A DNA stretch of 64,000 nt. It comes from CAVPCZ01 sp963702445. GTDB taxonomy: Bacteria; Bacteroidota; Ignavibacteria; UBA10030; UBA6906. The DNA lies in contig CAVPCZ010000010.1 in the NCBI GenBank assembly GCA_963702445.1, positions 124,001 through 188,000 on the forward strand, written 5' to 3'. Below are positions 43,831 to 53,559 of the stretch, in pieces (position 1 is the first letter of the stretch; every line of letters starts with the position of its first letter). Below the pieces are notes generated by a model, which saw only the letters and a list, made by a program, of their open reading frames with translations, did no database searches and had not been told where the DNA came from. Both the position numbers and the translations under genes were made by a program.

Positions 43831-44994
43831 TCAACGCCCCGGCCCGAACAGCTGCCGCGCAATCACCATCTTTTGCACCTCTGACGTCCCCTCGCCTATG
43901 GTCATCAGTTTGACGTCGCGATAGAATTTTTCGACGGGAAAGTCCTTGATGAAGCCGTACCCGCCGTGGATCTGCACCGCCTCGCCGGCAGCACGCACCG
44001 CGACTTCGCTGGCGAAGTACTTCGCCTGCGAAGCGGCAAGTGTCAACGGTTCACCGTGCACCTTCATCCACGCGGCCTTGTGCGTGAGCAGACGTGCGGC
44101 ATCAATCTCCGTCGCCATATCGGCAAGCTTGAACTGGATCCCCTGGAAGTCCGCAATCGGCTTGCCGAATTGCCGGCGCTCCTTTGCATACTTCACACTC
44201 GCCTCAAAGGCGCCCTGGGCGATCCCGACGGACAACGCGGCAATTCCCACGCGACCGCCGTCGAGCACCTTCAGAGCCTGCTTGAATCCCCCGCCCGGGT
44301 TGCCGATCACATTCGCCGCCGGCACGCGGACACCGTCCAGCACCAGCGTGGCCGTATCGCTGGAACGGAATCCGAGCTTGTTCTCTTTCCTCCCCACGGA
44401 GAATCCGCGCTGATCCTTCTCGACGATGAACGAAGTGATTCCCCTTCGACCCGCGCCCGGATCGGTAAGCGCCATGATCACAAATGTGGAACCGACGGAT
44501 CCCTGGGTGATGAAGGTCTTGCTCCCCCGCAGGACCCACTCCGACCCTTCGCGCACGGCGGTGGTCTTCATGCCGCCCGAGTCGCTCCCCGAGTCGGGTT
44601 CGGTAAGACCCCAGGCACCCAGTTTTCTGCCGCTGGCAAGGTCGGGAACGTAACGCCGCTTCTGCTCGTCGTTGCCGTGAAGCATGATGTGGGCGGTACA
44701 AAGGCTGTTGTGGGACGCAACCGTGAGCGCCACCGAAGGATCCACGCGGGCAAGTTCTTCGATGATGACCACCGCCTCCGCATCGCTCATTCCGGCCCCC
44801 CCGAGTTCCACGGGCCAGGTCATACCCATAAAACCCAGCCCGGCCATCCGGCGGACTATGGGGTGGGGGAACTCCTGCGACTCGTCGTACTGCATCACCA
44901 CCGGACGCAGCTCTTTTTCGGCGAAGGCCCGGGCAACCCCCTGCACCGCTTTCTGACTCTCGGAAAGCGTAAAGTCCATTCCGTTCCCTTCCAT
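43831..44994 (-). CDS. acyl-CoA dehydrogenase
   Basis: FAD-dependent dehydrogenase of short-chain or branched-chain acyl-CoA. Signature GLTEPDSGSD (FAD/acyl site) near residue 127 and QFGKPIADFQGIQFKLADMA. The catalytic base is the Glu of the second signature, HGGYGFIKDFPVEKFYRDVKL. I start at the ATG at 44994, which has GGTGGAGG six bases upstream, giving about 387 residues. The carboxyltransferase immediately downstream suggests leucine or odd-chain catabolism (isovaleryl-, butyryl- or methyl-branched-CoA), but the chain-length preference is not settled. Confidence 0.92.
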   Translation of the reverse strand: MEGNGMDFTLSESQKAVQGVARAFAEKELRPVVMQYDESQEFPHPIVRRMAGLGFMGMTWPVELGGAGMSDAEAVVIIEELARVDPSVALTVASHNSLCTAHIMLHGNDEQKRRYVPDLASGRKLGAWGLTEPDSGSDSGGMKTTAVREGSEWVLRGSKTFITQGSVGSTFVIMALTDPGAGRRGITSFIVEKDQRGFSVGRKENKLGFRSSDTATLVLDGVRVPAANVIGNPGGGFKQALKVLDGGRVGIAALSVGIAQGAFEASVKYAKERRQFGKPIADFQGIQFKLADMATEIDAARLLTHKAAWMKVHGEPLTLAASQAKYFASEVAVRAAGEAVQIHGGYGFIKDFPVEKFYRDVKLMTIGEGTSEVQKMVIARQLFGPGR

Positions 44995-45211
44995 ACTCGC
45001 CTCCACCTTCAGACCGCTCTCCCGGCCACGACCGGCGTTTCCGGCGGGACACACTGCTCTCCGCGCCTGCCGGCACGGCTTTCAACCGGAACAGGTCCCC
45101 CTGAGAACTCCCTGTCCGGACATTCCCGAGGGGCGTCCCGCCTTCCGGAACCGCGGCAACAAGTCCCGGCCATTTTCCCCGTCAGCCGGACGATTTGCAG
45201 CGGTACAGGGA

Positions 45212-46165
45212 TCACAACCGGTGATCCCGCCGGAAGAGAGTCACCAGTTCTCCCGCCGCACCGTAGGGCGTCACGCCACCGCCCAGCGCTTCTCCGGCCC
45301 GCCTCTGCAGCAATCCCCGGGATTCCGCATTCCAGAGCTGCTCCCTCACAGCCTCCTCCACCAGCCCGGCAATACGGTCTTCCAGCCTGAGCCTGCGGCG
45401 CTGAAGCAGGCCGCCGGATTCCTCAAGATATCTCCGGTGCGCCTCAACTTCCTGCGCCACCTCAACGATACCTTCTCCCGTACTTGCAACCGTTTTGAGC
45501 ACCGCCGGACTCCAGGCACCGGAAGCCCGGAATCCGAGGATCATCTGAAGGCCGGTGACCGCCTGATCCGCCCCCGCCCGGTCTGCCTTGTTCAGCACGA
45601 AGAAGTCCGCGATTTCCATCAGACCCGCCTTCATCGCCTGGATCGAATCGCCCGATTCGGGAACAAGCACGACCACCGTCGTGTCCGCGGCGCGGGCAAC
45701 ATCCAGCTCCGACTGCCCCACGCCGACCGTCTCGAGAAGAATGATATCCTTCCCGGCTGCATCAAGGATGTCCGCCGCTTCGGTCGCCTTCCGGCTCAAA
45801 CCGCCCAGACTCCCGCGCGAGGCCATGCTGCGAATGAACACCCCTGCATCCAGCTCGACTTCGCCCATCCGCACGCGATCCCCCAGCAACGCCCCGCCGG
45901 TGAACGGGCTCGTCGGGTCCACGGCAAGAATGCCCACAGTCCTCCCCTGCGTGCGATAGTACCGGGCCAACCTGCTCGTGATCGTGCTCTTGCCCGCACC
46001 GGGCGGACCGGTGATGCCGAGGCGGTACGCACGGCCGGTCTTCCGAAACAACCCGTCGAGCAAAAGCTGCGCACCGGGGGCATCGTTCTCCACGATGGAA
46101 ATCGCCCGGCTGATCGCCACGCGGTCGCCCGCCAGCACCCGGTCCGGGTCAACGCCCGGAGACAC
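45212..46165 (-). CDS. meaB: MeaB/ArgK-type GTPase, methylmalonyl-CoA mutase chaperone
   Basis: G3E GTPase that protects and loads cobalamin-dependent acyl-CoA mutases. G1 loop GPPGAGKST, LAVDPTSPFTGGALLGDRVRM, G3 ETVGVGQSELDV, G4 NKADRAGADQ. The C-terminal dimer arm is EDRIAGLVEEAVREQLW. The open frame begins at 46756, but the first 190 residues there are antisense noise over the epimerase. GTG 46165 gives 317 residues; GTG 46138 is the alternative. It overlaps the epimerase end by 17 bases. The mutase itself is not in the window. Confidence 0.9.
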   Translation of the reverse strand: MSPGVDPDRVLAGDRVAISRAISIVENDAPGAQLLLDGLFRKTGRAYRLGITGPPGAGKSTITSRLARYYRTQGRTVGILAVDPTSPFTGGALLGDRVRMGEVELDAGVFIRSMASRGSLGGLSRKATEAADILDAAGKDIILLETVGVGQSELDVARAADTTVVVLVPESGDSIQAMKAGLMEIADFFVLNKADRAGADQAVTGLQMILGFRASGAWSPAVLKTVASTGEGIVEVAQEVEAHRRYLEESGGLLQRRRLRLEDRIAGLVEEAVREQLWNAESRGLLQRRAGEALGGGVTPYGAAGELVTLFRRDHRL

Positions 46166-47096
46166 GCGAGCCTGTCCGTTCGCGGAAGAACTCCACCGTC
46201 CGCCGCAACCCCTCCTCCAGGGCGACCTCGTGCCTCCACCCCAGAACCTCTCCGATGTGTCCGGTATCCAGGACGCTCCGCCGCTGCTCCCCCAGCTTTG
46301 CCTCGCCATGCCGTTCGGGACACGCACTGCCGGTGGCCTGCCGCAGGACGTGGAACAGATGGTTGACGTCGGTTTCCACGCCGGTCCCCACATTGAACAC
46401 CTGGAATCCCGGGGGAGCTTCAAGTGCACGAACGTTAGCCTGGACGACGTCTCCGACATACACGTAGTCCCGGGTCTGCTTCCCGTCGCCGTTGATGACC
46501 GGTGATTCACCGTGGAGCATCCGGGTGGTAAAAATCGCGACAACGCCGGCTTCCCCCTCAGGGTTTTGCCGCGGACCGTACACGTTCGCATAGCGGAGGC
46601 AAACGGCATCAATCCCGTACACCGCACGGTAATAGAAGAGATACTGTTCGGTCGACAGCTTGGCGACGCCGTAGGGGGAAATCGGACGCGTCGGATGGGT
46701 TTCATCCGCCGGAAAAACATCCTGTTCGCCGTAGATCGCCCCGCCGCTGGATGCAAAAATGACCCGCCGGACCTCTGTCCGCACGCACTGTTCCAGGAGC
46801 GTCAGCATCCCCAGGATATTCACCGATGCGTCAAACACCGGATCGGCGACCGATTTACGGACATCCATCTGCGCGGCTTCGTGGACCACCGCATCGAACC
46901 GTCCATCTGCAAAGATGCGGGCCATGGCCGCGGCATCGCGGATGTCCACTTCAAAAAAGGCGGCATCGCGGTGAAGATTCTCCTTTGTTCCGGTGATGAG
47001 GTTATCCACAACACTCACCCGGTGTCCGCATGCGAGAAATGCTTCCACGATGTGCGAACCGATGAACCCGGCTCCGCCGGTGACGAGGATATGCAT
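46149..47096 (-). CDS. NAD-dependent nucleotide-sugar epimerase/dehydratase (GalE-like)
   Basis: 315-residue extended SDR. N-terminal glycine motif TGGAGFIGSHIVEAF, catalytic pattern YGVAKLSTEQYL (Y-x-x-x-K) with Ser/Thr in FASSGGAIYG, and RYANVYGPRQNP. Members act on UDP-glucose, UDP-GlcNAc or dTDP sugars; the specificity is unclear. It starts 2 bases after the purD stop, so the genes are probably co-transcribed. A glycosyltransferase in the same run suggests a glycan role. Confidence 0.9.
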   Translation of the reverse strand: MHILVTGGAGFIGSHIVEAFLACGHRVSVVDNLITGTKENLHRDAAFFEVDIRDAAAMARIFADGRFDAVVHEAAQMDVRKSVADPVFDASVNILGMLTLLEQCVRTEVRRVIFASSGGAIYGEQDVFPADETHPTRPISPYGVAKLSTEQYLFYYRAVYGIDAVCLRYANVYGPRQNPEGEAGVVAIFTTRMLHGESPVINGDGKQTRDYVYVGDVVQANVRALEAPPGFQVFNVGTGVETDVNHLFHVLRQATGSACPERHGEAKLGEQRRSVLDTGHIGEVLGWRHEVALEEGLRRTVEFFRERTGSRVSGR

Positions 47097-47098
47097 GG

Positions 47099-48424
47099 TC
47101 AGTGGTCCTGCGCTGGTGTTTCCGCCGGAAGGCGGGAAAGAGCGCGATGGGCGATGTCGCGCCTGTAGTGCATGCCCTCGAATGTCACCGCCGAGACGGC
47201 ATCATACACGCTGTTCACGGCTTCGCGAAGCGATCCCGAATGAGACACGGCGGTGATGCCCAGTACGCGTCCGCCCGCTGTGACAAGCCTGTCGCCGTCC
47301 CGCCGTGTTCCGGCATGAAAGGCGATAATCCCTTCCCGGCCGGCAAGGGCATCCACTCCGGATATCTCCTTCCCGGTGGCAAACACCCCCGGGTATCCTC
47401 CCGAAGCAAGGACCACGCAGACCGCGCTCGCACCCGGGACGCACCCCTGCACGCTGCTCTTGAGGGCGGCAAGTCCGCCCCTGGTCGCGGCGTCGAGCGT
47501 GGCGGCGAGATCGCCGCCGAACAGCGGCAGCACGACCTGCGTCTCGGGATCGCCGAAACGCGCGTTGTACTCAATCACCTTCGGACTGCCTGCCGTCACC
47601 ATCAGACCTACATAGAGACAACCGCGATACGGCCGCCGCTCTGCCGCCATCCCCTCGAGAGTGGGTCGAATTACCGTTCGTTCCACTTCTTCCAGGAGGG
47701 CGGGTGTCAGGACGGGAGCGGGCGCATACGCGCCCATCCCGCCCGTATTCTTCCCCCGATCACCGTCAAACACCCGCTTGTGATCCTGCGCCGGAGCAAG
47801 CACGATATACTCCGTGCCGTCGCAAATCGCAAATACCGAAACTTCCTCCCCTTCAAGGTACTCCTCGACAACAACACGGCCGCCGGCCCCGCCGAATGCG
47901 GTTCCGGAGAGCATCGTCTCCAGCGTCAGGAGCGCCTCCTCACGGGTGCCGCAGATCACCACCCCTTTGCCTGCCGCAAGGCCGTCGGCCTTGAGCACAA
48001 CGGGGAGAGGGCAACCCGCAACAAAATCGCGCGCGGCGGCAGACTCTGCAGAAGTGAAGAACGCATACGAGGCGGTGGGAATCGCGTGCCGGCTCATGAA
48101 CGCTTTCGCAAACCCTTTGCTCCATTCCAGCTCGGCCGCTCTCCGGGTGGGGCCGAAGACGGCCACCCCCGACCCCTCAAACAGATCCACGAGGCCGTCG
48201 GCCAGCGGTTGCTCCGGACCTACGATGGCAAGATCGATCTCCTCCGCAAGAACGAAGTCGAGCAACGCCTGCGATTCATCGGCCCGGAGAGGAACAAGCC
48301 GTGCAAGAGCCGCCATGCCGGGATTCCCCGGTGCACAGTAGAGCTGTTCCACAAGCGGACTCCGGCCGAGCGCCCAGAGGAGTGCATGTTCACGCGCACC
48401 GGCACCAATAACAAGAATCTTCAT
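47099..48424 (-). CDS. purD: phosphoribosylamine-glycine ligase (GARS)
   Basis: Second step of purine synthesis: phosphoribosylamine, glycine and ATP to GAR. 441 residues of ATP-grasp fold: VIGAGAREHALLWAL at the N-terminus, VVLKADGLAAGKGV, EEYLEGEEVSVFAICDG, and the GARS box DRGKNTGGMGAYAPAP, then NARFGDPETQVVLP. The ATG shares bases with the stop of the glycosyltransferase gene (TGATG). purB is also in the window but in a different operon. Confidence 0.96.
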   Translation of the reverse strand: MKILVIGAGAREHALLWALGRSPLVEQLYCAPGNPGMAALARLVPLRADESQALLDFVLAEEIDLAIVGPEQPLADGLVDLFEGSGVAVFGPTRRAAELEWSKGFAKAFMSRHAIPTASYAFFTSAESAAARDFVAGCPLPVVLKADGLAAGKGVVICGTREEALLTLETMLSGTAFGGAGGRVVVEEYLEGEEVSVFAICDGTEYIVLAPAQDHKRVFDGDRGKNTGGMGAYAPAPVLTPALLEEVERTVIRPTLEGMAAERRPYRGCLYVGLMVTAGSPKVIEYNARFGDPETQVVLPLFGGDLAATLDAATRGGLAALKSSVQGCVPGASAVCVVLASGGYPGVFATGKEISGVDALAGREGIIAFHAGTRRDGDRLVTAGGRVLGITAVSHSGSLREAVNSVYDAVSAVTFEGMHYRRDIAHRALSRLPAETPAQDH

Positions 48425-49722
48425 CAGGAACGGTCCACAAGCAATTCGAAGAGTTTGACGAGTTCGCCGGTGAGAAACACCCGGTTGTACACCTTCACCA
48501 CATCGTCCGCGGGGCCCGACAACATGTGGCGTTCCCAGCGGCCGTAGAGTTCCAGAATCGCCTTTTTGATTGCCGGGACATCCTTCGGCGAGACCACCAT
48601 GCCGCCTGCAGCAAGCACGGTGGACTTCAGGAATCCGTCCGGCGCACAGGCCAGAATCGGCTTGCGGGCCCCGATGTACTCATAGGTCTTCCCCGGGGAA
48701 CCCCGATCGTCGCCCACCACCATCCAGAGCACGTCCGCGGCGGTCAGCTCGCGGATACACTCGCCGTGAGGGAGATACCCCCGTTCAAGCACCGCATCAT
48801 GCAGACCCAGACGGGCGACGAGCCGCCGGTTCTCGTCACGGAAGTGCCCCACGAACAGCGCCTCGATCCTGCCGCGCAATCGGGGCTGCTCTTTGAAAAT
48901 CTCCTGCAGGGCACGCAGGAAATAGTCCGGTTTCCGGTCCTCCCAGAACACCCCCGCATAGGCAAACCGCATAACACGGGACCGGACAGGCGCGGGAACC
49001 GCCGCCGCACGCGTGAAGTCTTCCGGATCAAATCCCTGGGAAATGATATCGATGTCGTTGTACGTCAGAAACCGGTGGCGCCGCAGAATGAGCTCCTTGA
49101 CACGCCGGTTCGTGGTCACCACATGGCTGCTGGCACGCAGGGCCTTCCGTTCCAGGTGGATATTCCACCATTTGTGCGGAGGGGTCGGGTAGAATTTGAA
49201 CGGATACTCCACCCACGGGTCGCGGTAGTCCAGCACGAGCGGAATCCCGAGTTTCGCCTTCAACTCCCTCCCGATAAGGAAATCGGTGAACGGGGGGGCC
49301 GTGGCAAAAATCAGATCGAACGGCTCCTCCCGGGCAAGTGCAAGGGCTTTCGCCACAGCCTTGCGTTTCCAGCCGATCTTGTTGTCGGGGATAAACAACG
49401 TGTCGCTCGCCATGGAGAGCGCTCGGCGCACCCATTCAGCCGGAAACTTCACCACCGCCTCGCGCGAGACAAATCTGCCCGGACCGGCGGCGTCCGTCCT
49501 CTCGATCCGCACATCTTTGCCGGCAATATCCTCGAGAAGGGAGTCGTCCTTGGCCAGGTAGCCGCGCGGTTGCACGGTCAGCACCGTGGGCTGCCAGCCG
49601 AACTGGGGGAGGTATTTGACGAATTTCAGCGTGCGCTGCACTCCGCTGAGACCCATCGGCGGAAAGTAGTACGCGATCACCAGAACGCGGCGCGGTGCGG
49701 AATTATCAAGGGGCGTTTTCAC
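48424..49722 (-). CDS. glycosyltransferase, GT-B fold, family 4-like
   Basis: 432 residues. N-terminal Rossmann half: PRRVLVIAYYFPPMGLSGVQRTLKFVKYLPQFGWQPTVLTV; C-terminal half with the donor-site E pair near GSPGKTYEYIGARKPILA. The start is a GTG at 49722 (MKTPLDNSAP) whose GTGA overlaps the peptidase stop. As sequenced it reads in one frame with the preceding peptidase (648 residues), but the true peptidase ending, GCEVLTTAPKELLTL plus TGA, is in another frame, so the fusion is an artefact of a +1 error near 49782. Acceptor and sugar unknown. Confidence 0.84.
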   Translation of the reverse strand: MKTPLDNSAPRRVLVIAYYFPPMGLSGVQRTLKFVKYLPQFGWQPTVLTVQPRGYLAKDDSLLEDIAGKDVRIERTDAAGPGRFVSREAVVKFPAEWVRRALSMASDTLFIPDNKIGWKRKAVAKALALAREEPFDLIFATAPPFTDFLIGRELKAKLGIPLVLDYRDPWVEYPFKFYPTPPHKWWNIHLERKALRASSHVVTTNRRVKELILRRHRFLTYNDIDIISQGFDPEDFTRAAAVPAPVRSRVMRFAYAGVFWEDRKPDYFLRALQEIFKEQPRLRGRIEALFVGHFRDENRRLVARLGLHDAVLERGYLPHGECIRELTAADVLWMVVGDDRGSPGKTYEYIGARKPILACAPDGFLKSTVLAAGGMVVSPKDVPAIKKAILELYGRWERHMLSGPADDVVKVYNRVFLTGELVKLFELLVDRS

Positions 49723-50791
49723 AGTGTCAGCAGCTCCTTCGGAGCGGTGGTCAACACTTCGCAGCCCGTGGGGGTGAGCACGCACATCATCTTCGATGCG
49801 TATGCCGCACTCTCCCGGGATATAGATGCCCGGCTCTATCGTGATCACGGACCCGGCGCGGAGGCGATCGGTGCTGAGCGCGGACACCCGCGGCCGTTCA
49901 TGGACGTGGAGTCCCAGGCCGTGCCCGAGGGAATGCGAAAAGTATTTGCCGTACCCTGCCGCGGTGATGTGGCGCCGGGCGACCGCATCAAGGTCCTTCG
50001 CCCACATGCCGGCCCGCGCTGCGGCAACGGCAGCAGCCTGAGCGTCACGGACCACCGTGTACAGCTCGCGCATACGCCGGCTCACCCGCCCGAGTGCAAC
50101 CGTGCGTGTCAGGTCCGAAACATACCCCCCCACCGTGCAGCCGAAGTCCAGCGTGACGAATTCCCCGGCATGCATCTTCCGCTCCGACGCGCGCGCATGG
50201 GGCAGGGCCCCGTGTGCCCCGGCCGCCACAATCGTGTCGAACGCATCACGCTCCGCGCCGTACATCTTCTGCAGATACGAAATCATCGCCGCAATTTCAT
50301 TCTCACGCTTTCCCGGCCGGATCACGTTCAGCATGTCAAGAAACACCTGCTCCGGTGATCGCCACCGCACGCCGGATGCAGGACAACTCGTGGTCGTCCT
50401 TCACGACGGCGAGATCTTCCACCAGATCCGCGGTGGGCTGGAGGGAGTGCCGGGGGAACAACGCGCGGAGGGCCCGGTATTGCCGGTACGTCGTGGCGTT
50501 CGATTCAAACCCGACATGCCTGCATCCGTCAAGGTACTCGCCTTCCGCCACCGCAGCGGCAAGCGTCTTCGTGGTGACCGCCCGGACGAGACCCCTCACC
50601 TCGGCCCGGCTCTGGTCGCGGTAGCGCGTATCCGTCAGGAAGAACCCGCCCGTGGCGGTGAACACGCACAACGCGTTGGAACCGGTGAACCCTGTGAGGT
50701 AGCGGATGTTCGGAAGCGAGGAGACGAAAAGGGCGTCCAGACGGCGTTCCCGCATTGCGCTCCGCAGTCGCGCCACCCGGTGCCGTGTCAT
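49719..50791 (-). CDS. Xaa-Pro aminopeptidase / prolidase-like M24 metallopeptidase (two frameshifts)
   Basis: A two-domain 'pita-bread' peptidase. The N-terminal creatinase-like domain (MTRHRVARLRSAMRERRLDA...NIRYLTGFTGSNA) runs to IRRAVAIT; a +1 change near 50353 moves to EQVFLDMLNVIRPGKREN. Metal ligands: Asp in FVTLDFGCTVGGYVSDLTRT, His in HSLGHGLGLHVHE, Glu in TIEPGIYIPGECGIRIEDD. Another +1 near 49782 precedes LTPTGCEVLTTAPKELLTL. Repaired length about 357. It would cleave an N-terminal residue before proline. guaB ends 19 bases before its start. Confidence 0.88.
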
Positions 50792-50810
50792 GGAGATTCG
50801 CCCGCGCTTC

Positions 50811-52277
50811 TCAGACGTGATAATTCGGCGCCTCCTTGGTAATGATGATATCGTGCGGATGACTCTCCCGCAGTCCGGCGCCGGTCATGCGGACGAAGCG
50901 CCCTTTCCGCTGGAGATCCGCGATCGTGGCGGTCCCGCAATACCCCATCGCCGCACGCAGGCCTCCGAGCATCTGAAAGACCGTGTCGCCGAGCGGACCC
51001 TTGTACGGCACGCGGCCCTCAATTCCCTCGGGCACCAGTTTCCTCAGGTCATCCTCCGCATCCTGGAAGTACCGGTCCTTGCTGCCCGCCTTCATGGCTT
51101 CGATGGACCCCATGCCGCGGTACATTTTGAAGCTCCGCCCTTCGTACAGGACCTTCTCTCCCGGACTCTCATCCACGCCGGCAAACAGGCTGCCGATCAT
51201 CACCGCGCTTGCGCCCGCGGCAAGCGCCTTGGCGATATCGCCCGTCTGCTTGATGCCTCCGTCGGCGATGAGGGGTATACCGGCGCGGCGCGCGATCTTC
51301 GCACACTCGATAATGGCGGTCACCTGCGGCACACCGATGCCGGCAACGACACGTGTGGTGCAGATGGACCCCGGACCAACGCCGACCTTCACCGCGTCAA
51401 CCCCCGCGCTGATGAGCGCACGCGTCGCTTCGCCGGTCGCAACATTGCCCGCCACGATCGACAGCCGGGGGAAGCGTTTGCGGATCGCCTTCACGGTCTC
51501 GATCACCCCGCGGGAGTGCCCGTGCGCGGTATCCACAATAATCACGTCCGCACCCGCCTTCACCAGGGCCAGCACACGGTCGGGGGTCTCGGCGGTCACA
51601 CCGACGGCCGCTCCCACACGCAAACGACCGTGCTCGTCCTTGCACGCGTGAGGATGACTGATCTTCTTCTGAATGTCCTTGAAGGTGATGAGACCTTTCA
51701 GCGTCCCGTTCCTGTCCACCACCGGCAGTTTCTCGATCTTGTGCTTCATCAGGATATGCTTGGCCTGCTCGAGAGTCGTGCCGACGGGTGCCGTGATGAG
51801 ATCCTGGCGGGTCATCACCGCGGAAACACGCTGGTCTTCATCCGGCTGGAACCGCAGATCCCTGTTGGTGATGATGCCGATCAGCCGGTGCTCTTCATCC
51901 ACGACGGGGATACCGGAGATCTTGTACTTGTTCAGGAGGGCGATGACATCGCGAATGCGCTGATCGGCGCGTACCGTGATCGGGTCGAGGATCATCCCGC
52001 TTTCAGACCGTTTGACGCGGTCGACTTCCTCCGCCTGCCGGGCAATGGACATGTTCTTGTGGAGAATGCCGAGTCCTCCTTCGCGGGCCATCGCGATGGC
52101 CATGGCGGACTCCGTCACGGTATCCATTGCCGCGCTTATCAGGGGAATATTCAGCCCTATGGTGCGGGTCAGGAAGGTGCGGACGTCCGCTTCGCGCGGA
52201 AGAACGGATGATTGCTGGGGTACGAGGAGCACATCGTCGTAGGTGAGCGCCTCTCCGATAATCTTGGTAACCGTCAC
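50811..52277 (-). CDS. guaB: inosine-5'-monophosphate dehydrogenase
   Basis: First committed step of GMP synthesis, IMP to XMP with NAD+. 488 residues: barrel with an inserted CBS pair (about 95-205: ISGIPVVDEEHRLIGIITNRDL, KIEKLPVVDRNGTLKGLITFKD). The catalytic Cys loop is GVGPGSICTTRVV, and the flap is YKGPLGD preceded by YRGMGSIEAM. The N-terminal DDVLLVPQQSSVLP is the family start. The gene lies 34 bases after glutaryl-CoA dehydrogenase. Confidence 0.97.
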   Translation of the reverse strand: MTVTKIIGEALTYDDVLLVPQQSSVLPREADVRTFLTRTIGLNIPLISAAMDTVTESAMAIAMAREGGLGILHKNMSIARQAEEVDRVKRSESGMILDPITVRADQRIRDVIALLNKYKISGIPVVDEEHRLIGIITNRDLRFQPDEDQRVSAVMTRQDLITAPVGTTLEQAKHILMKHKIEKLPVVDRNGTLKGLITFKDIQKKISHPHACKDEHGRLRVGAAVGVTAETPDRVLALVKAGADVIIVDTAHGHSRGVIETVKAIRKRFPRLSIVAGNVATGEATRALISAGVDAVKVGVGPGSICTTRVVAGIGVPQVTAIIECAKIARRAGIPLIADGGIKQTGDIAKALAAGASAVMIGSLFAGVDESPGEKVLYEGRSFKMYRGMGSIEAMKAGSKDRYFQDAEDDLRKLVPEGIEGRVPYKGPLGDTVFQMLGGLRAAMGYCGTATIADLQRKGRFVRMTGAGLRESHPHDIIITKEAPNYHV

Positions 52278-52311
52278 GTGTGCGGCCTGTATGATGGGAG
52301 GATGGGGGAAC

Positions 52312-53481
52312 TCAGGTATATGCGGGAATCCCCGTGATGTCTTCGCCGATGATCAGCGTATGCATCTCGTGAGTCCCTTCGTAGGTGATAACCGATTCCA
52401 GGTTCGCGGCATGCCGCATCACCGGGTATTCGTCCAGAATGCCGTTGGCGCCGAGGATTCCCCTGGCGTCACGGGCGATGGTCAACGCCTGAGAGACATT
52501 GTTCCTCTTGGCAAGCGAGATCTGCTGGAAACGCACGGTACCCGCGTCTTTCAGCCGTCCGAGCTGCACACACAGCAGCTGCGCCTTCGTGATCTCGGAG
52601 ACCATTCCGGCCAGCTTGGCCTGCGTCAATTGAAACGCCGCGATGGGCTTCCCGAACTGGATTCTGCTCTTCGCGTACTGCAGCGCGGCATCGTAACAGG
52701 CCATGGCCGCCCCCACGGCACCCCAGGCGATCCCGTATCGCGCCTGACTCAGGCAGGAGAGGGGGAGTTTCAGACCCCGGCCGTTGGGAAGGATATTCGC
52801 CTCCGGCACGTGGACATTGTCGAAGACGAGCTCGGACGTGACCGACGCACGGAGGGAATGCTTGCCCTTCATCTCCGGGGCGGTGAACCCCGGGGTTCCC
52901 CGTTCCACAAGAAAGCCCCTGACAATCCCCTCGAGCTTCGCCCAGACAACCGCCACGTCGGCGATGGTCCCATTCGTAATCCACATCTTCGCACCGTTCA
53001 ACACGTATCCGTCCGCGCTCTTCTCCGCCCGCGTGATCATGCCGCCCGGGTTTGAACCGAAATCCGGCTCGGTCAGACCGAAGCATCCGATCTTCTCGCC
53101 GCGCGCGAGCCGGGGAAGCCAGTGCTCCTTCTGCTCATCGGAACCGAAGGCGTGGATGGGATACATGACGAGAGAGCTCTGTACGGAGGCAAAACTCCGC
53201 ACCGCGCTGTCGCCCCGCTCCAGTTCCTGCATGGCCAGGCCGTAGGCGACGTTGTTCATCCCGGCGCATCCGTAGCGGGCAGGCAGCGTCGCCCCGAAGA
53301 GCCCGAGGTCCGCCATCTTCCCGACAAGCTCGCCCGGGTACGTACCCGCACGGTAGTGCCCTTCTATCACCGGGAGAACCTGGTCATCCACAAACTGTCT
53401 GACGGTGTTGCGGACAAGCAACTCATCCCCGGTCAGCAGTCCGTCGGCGTTGTAGTAATCGACACCCTGGAATTTCGGCAT
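52312..53481 (-). CDS. gcdH: glutaryl-CoA dehydrogenase-like acyl-CoA dehydrogenase
   Basis: 389 residues. Oxidative decarboxylation of glutaryl-CoA to crotonyl-CoA is inferred from the subfamily pattern. FGLTEPDFGSNPGGM and NGAKMWITNG are the FAD region, CLSQARYGIAWGAVGAAMACYD carries the substrate Arg, and the catalytic Glu is in SVITYEGTHEMHTLIIGEDITG. Together with lysine 6-transaminase and aldehyde dehydrogenase elsewhere in the window this suggests a lysine-to-crotonyl-CoA route. A possible TTTCAA-17-TACAAT promoter (53537-53509) precedes it. Confidence 0.88.
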   Translation of the reverse strand: MPKFQGVDYYNADGLLTGDELLVRNTVRQFVDDQVLPVIEGHYRAGTYPGELVGKMADLGLFGATLPARYGCAGMNNVAYGLAMQELERGDSAVRSFASVQSSLVMYPIHAFGSDEQKEHWLPRLARGEKIGCFGLTEPDFGSNPGGMITRAEKSADGYVLNGAKMWITNGTIADVAVVWAKLEGIVRGFLVERGTPGFTAPEMKGKHSLRASVTSELVFDNVHVPEANILPNGRGLKLPLSCLSQARYGIAWGAVGAAMACYDAALQYAKSRIQFGKPIAAFQLTQAKLAGMVSEITKAQLLCVQLGRLKDAGTVRFQQISLAKRNNVSQALTIARDARGILGANGILDEYPVMRHAANLESVITYEGTHEMHTLIIGEDITGIPAYT

Positions 53482-53508
53482 GGGATCGTTCGGAGGTGGG
53501 TGAAAGAA

Positions 53509-53537
53509 ATTGTAAAAAGCGAAAAACAGCTTTGAAA
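53509..53537 (-). promoter_or_regulatory. possible promoter of the gcdH-guaB operon
   Basis: Minus strand: TTTCAA (53537-53532), a 17-base spacer, TACAAT (53514-53509). A nearby TTGACT has a spacer of 22 and is less likely. This is weaker than the other promoters in the window. Confidence 0.35.
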
Positions 53538-53559
53538 GTCAACCCGCCGTACACGGGGA

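Noticed and set aside
46166..46756. 5' extension of the meaB frame
   Set aside because: Lies over the epimerase gene; no GTPase character before the GTG at 46165.
48526..50358. 610-codon plus-strand ORF opposite the glycosyltransferase and peptidase
   Set aside because: High-GC antisense shadow: its residues are low-complexity His/Arg/Pro with no family motif, while the minus strand carries two recognisable enzymes.
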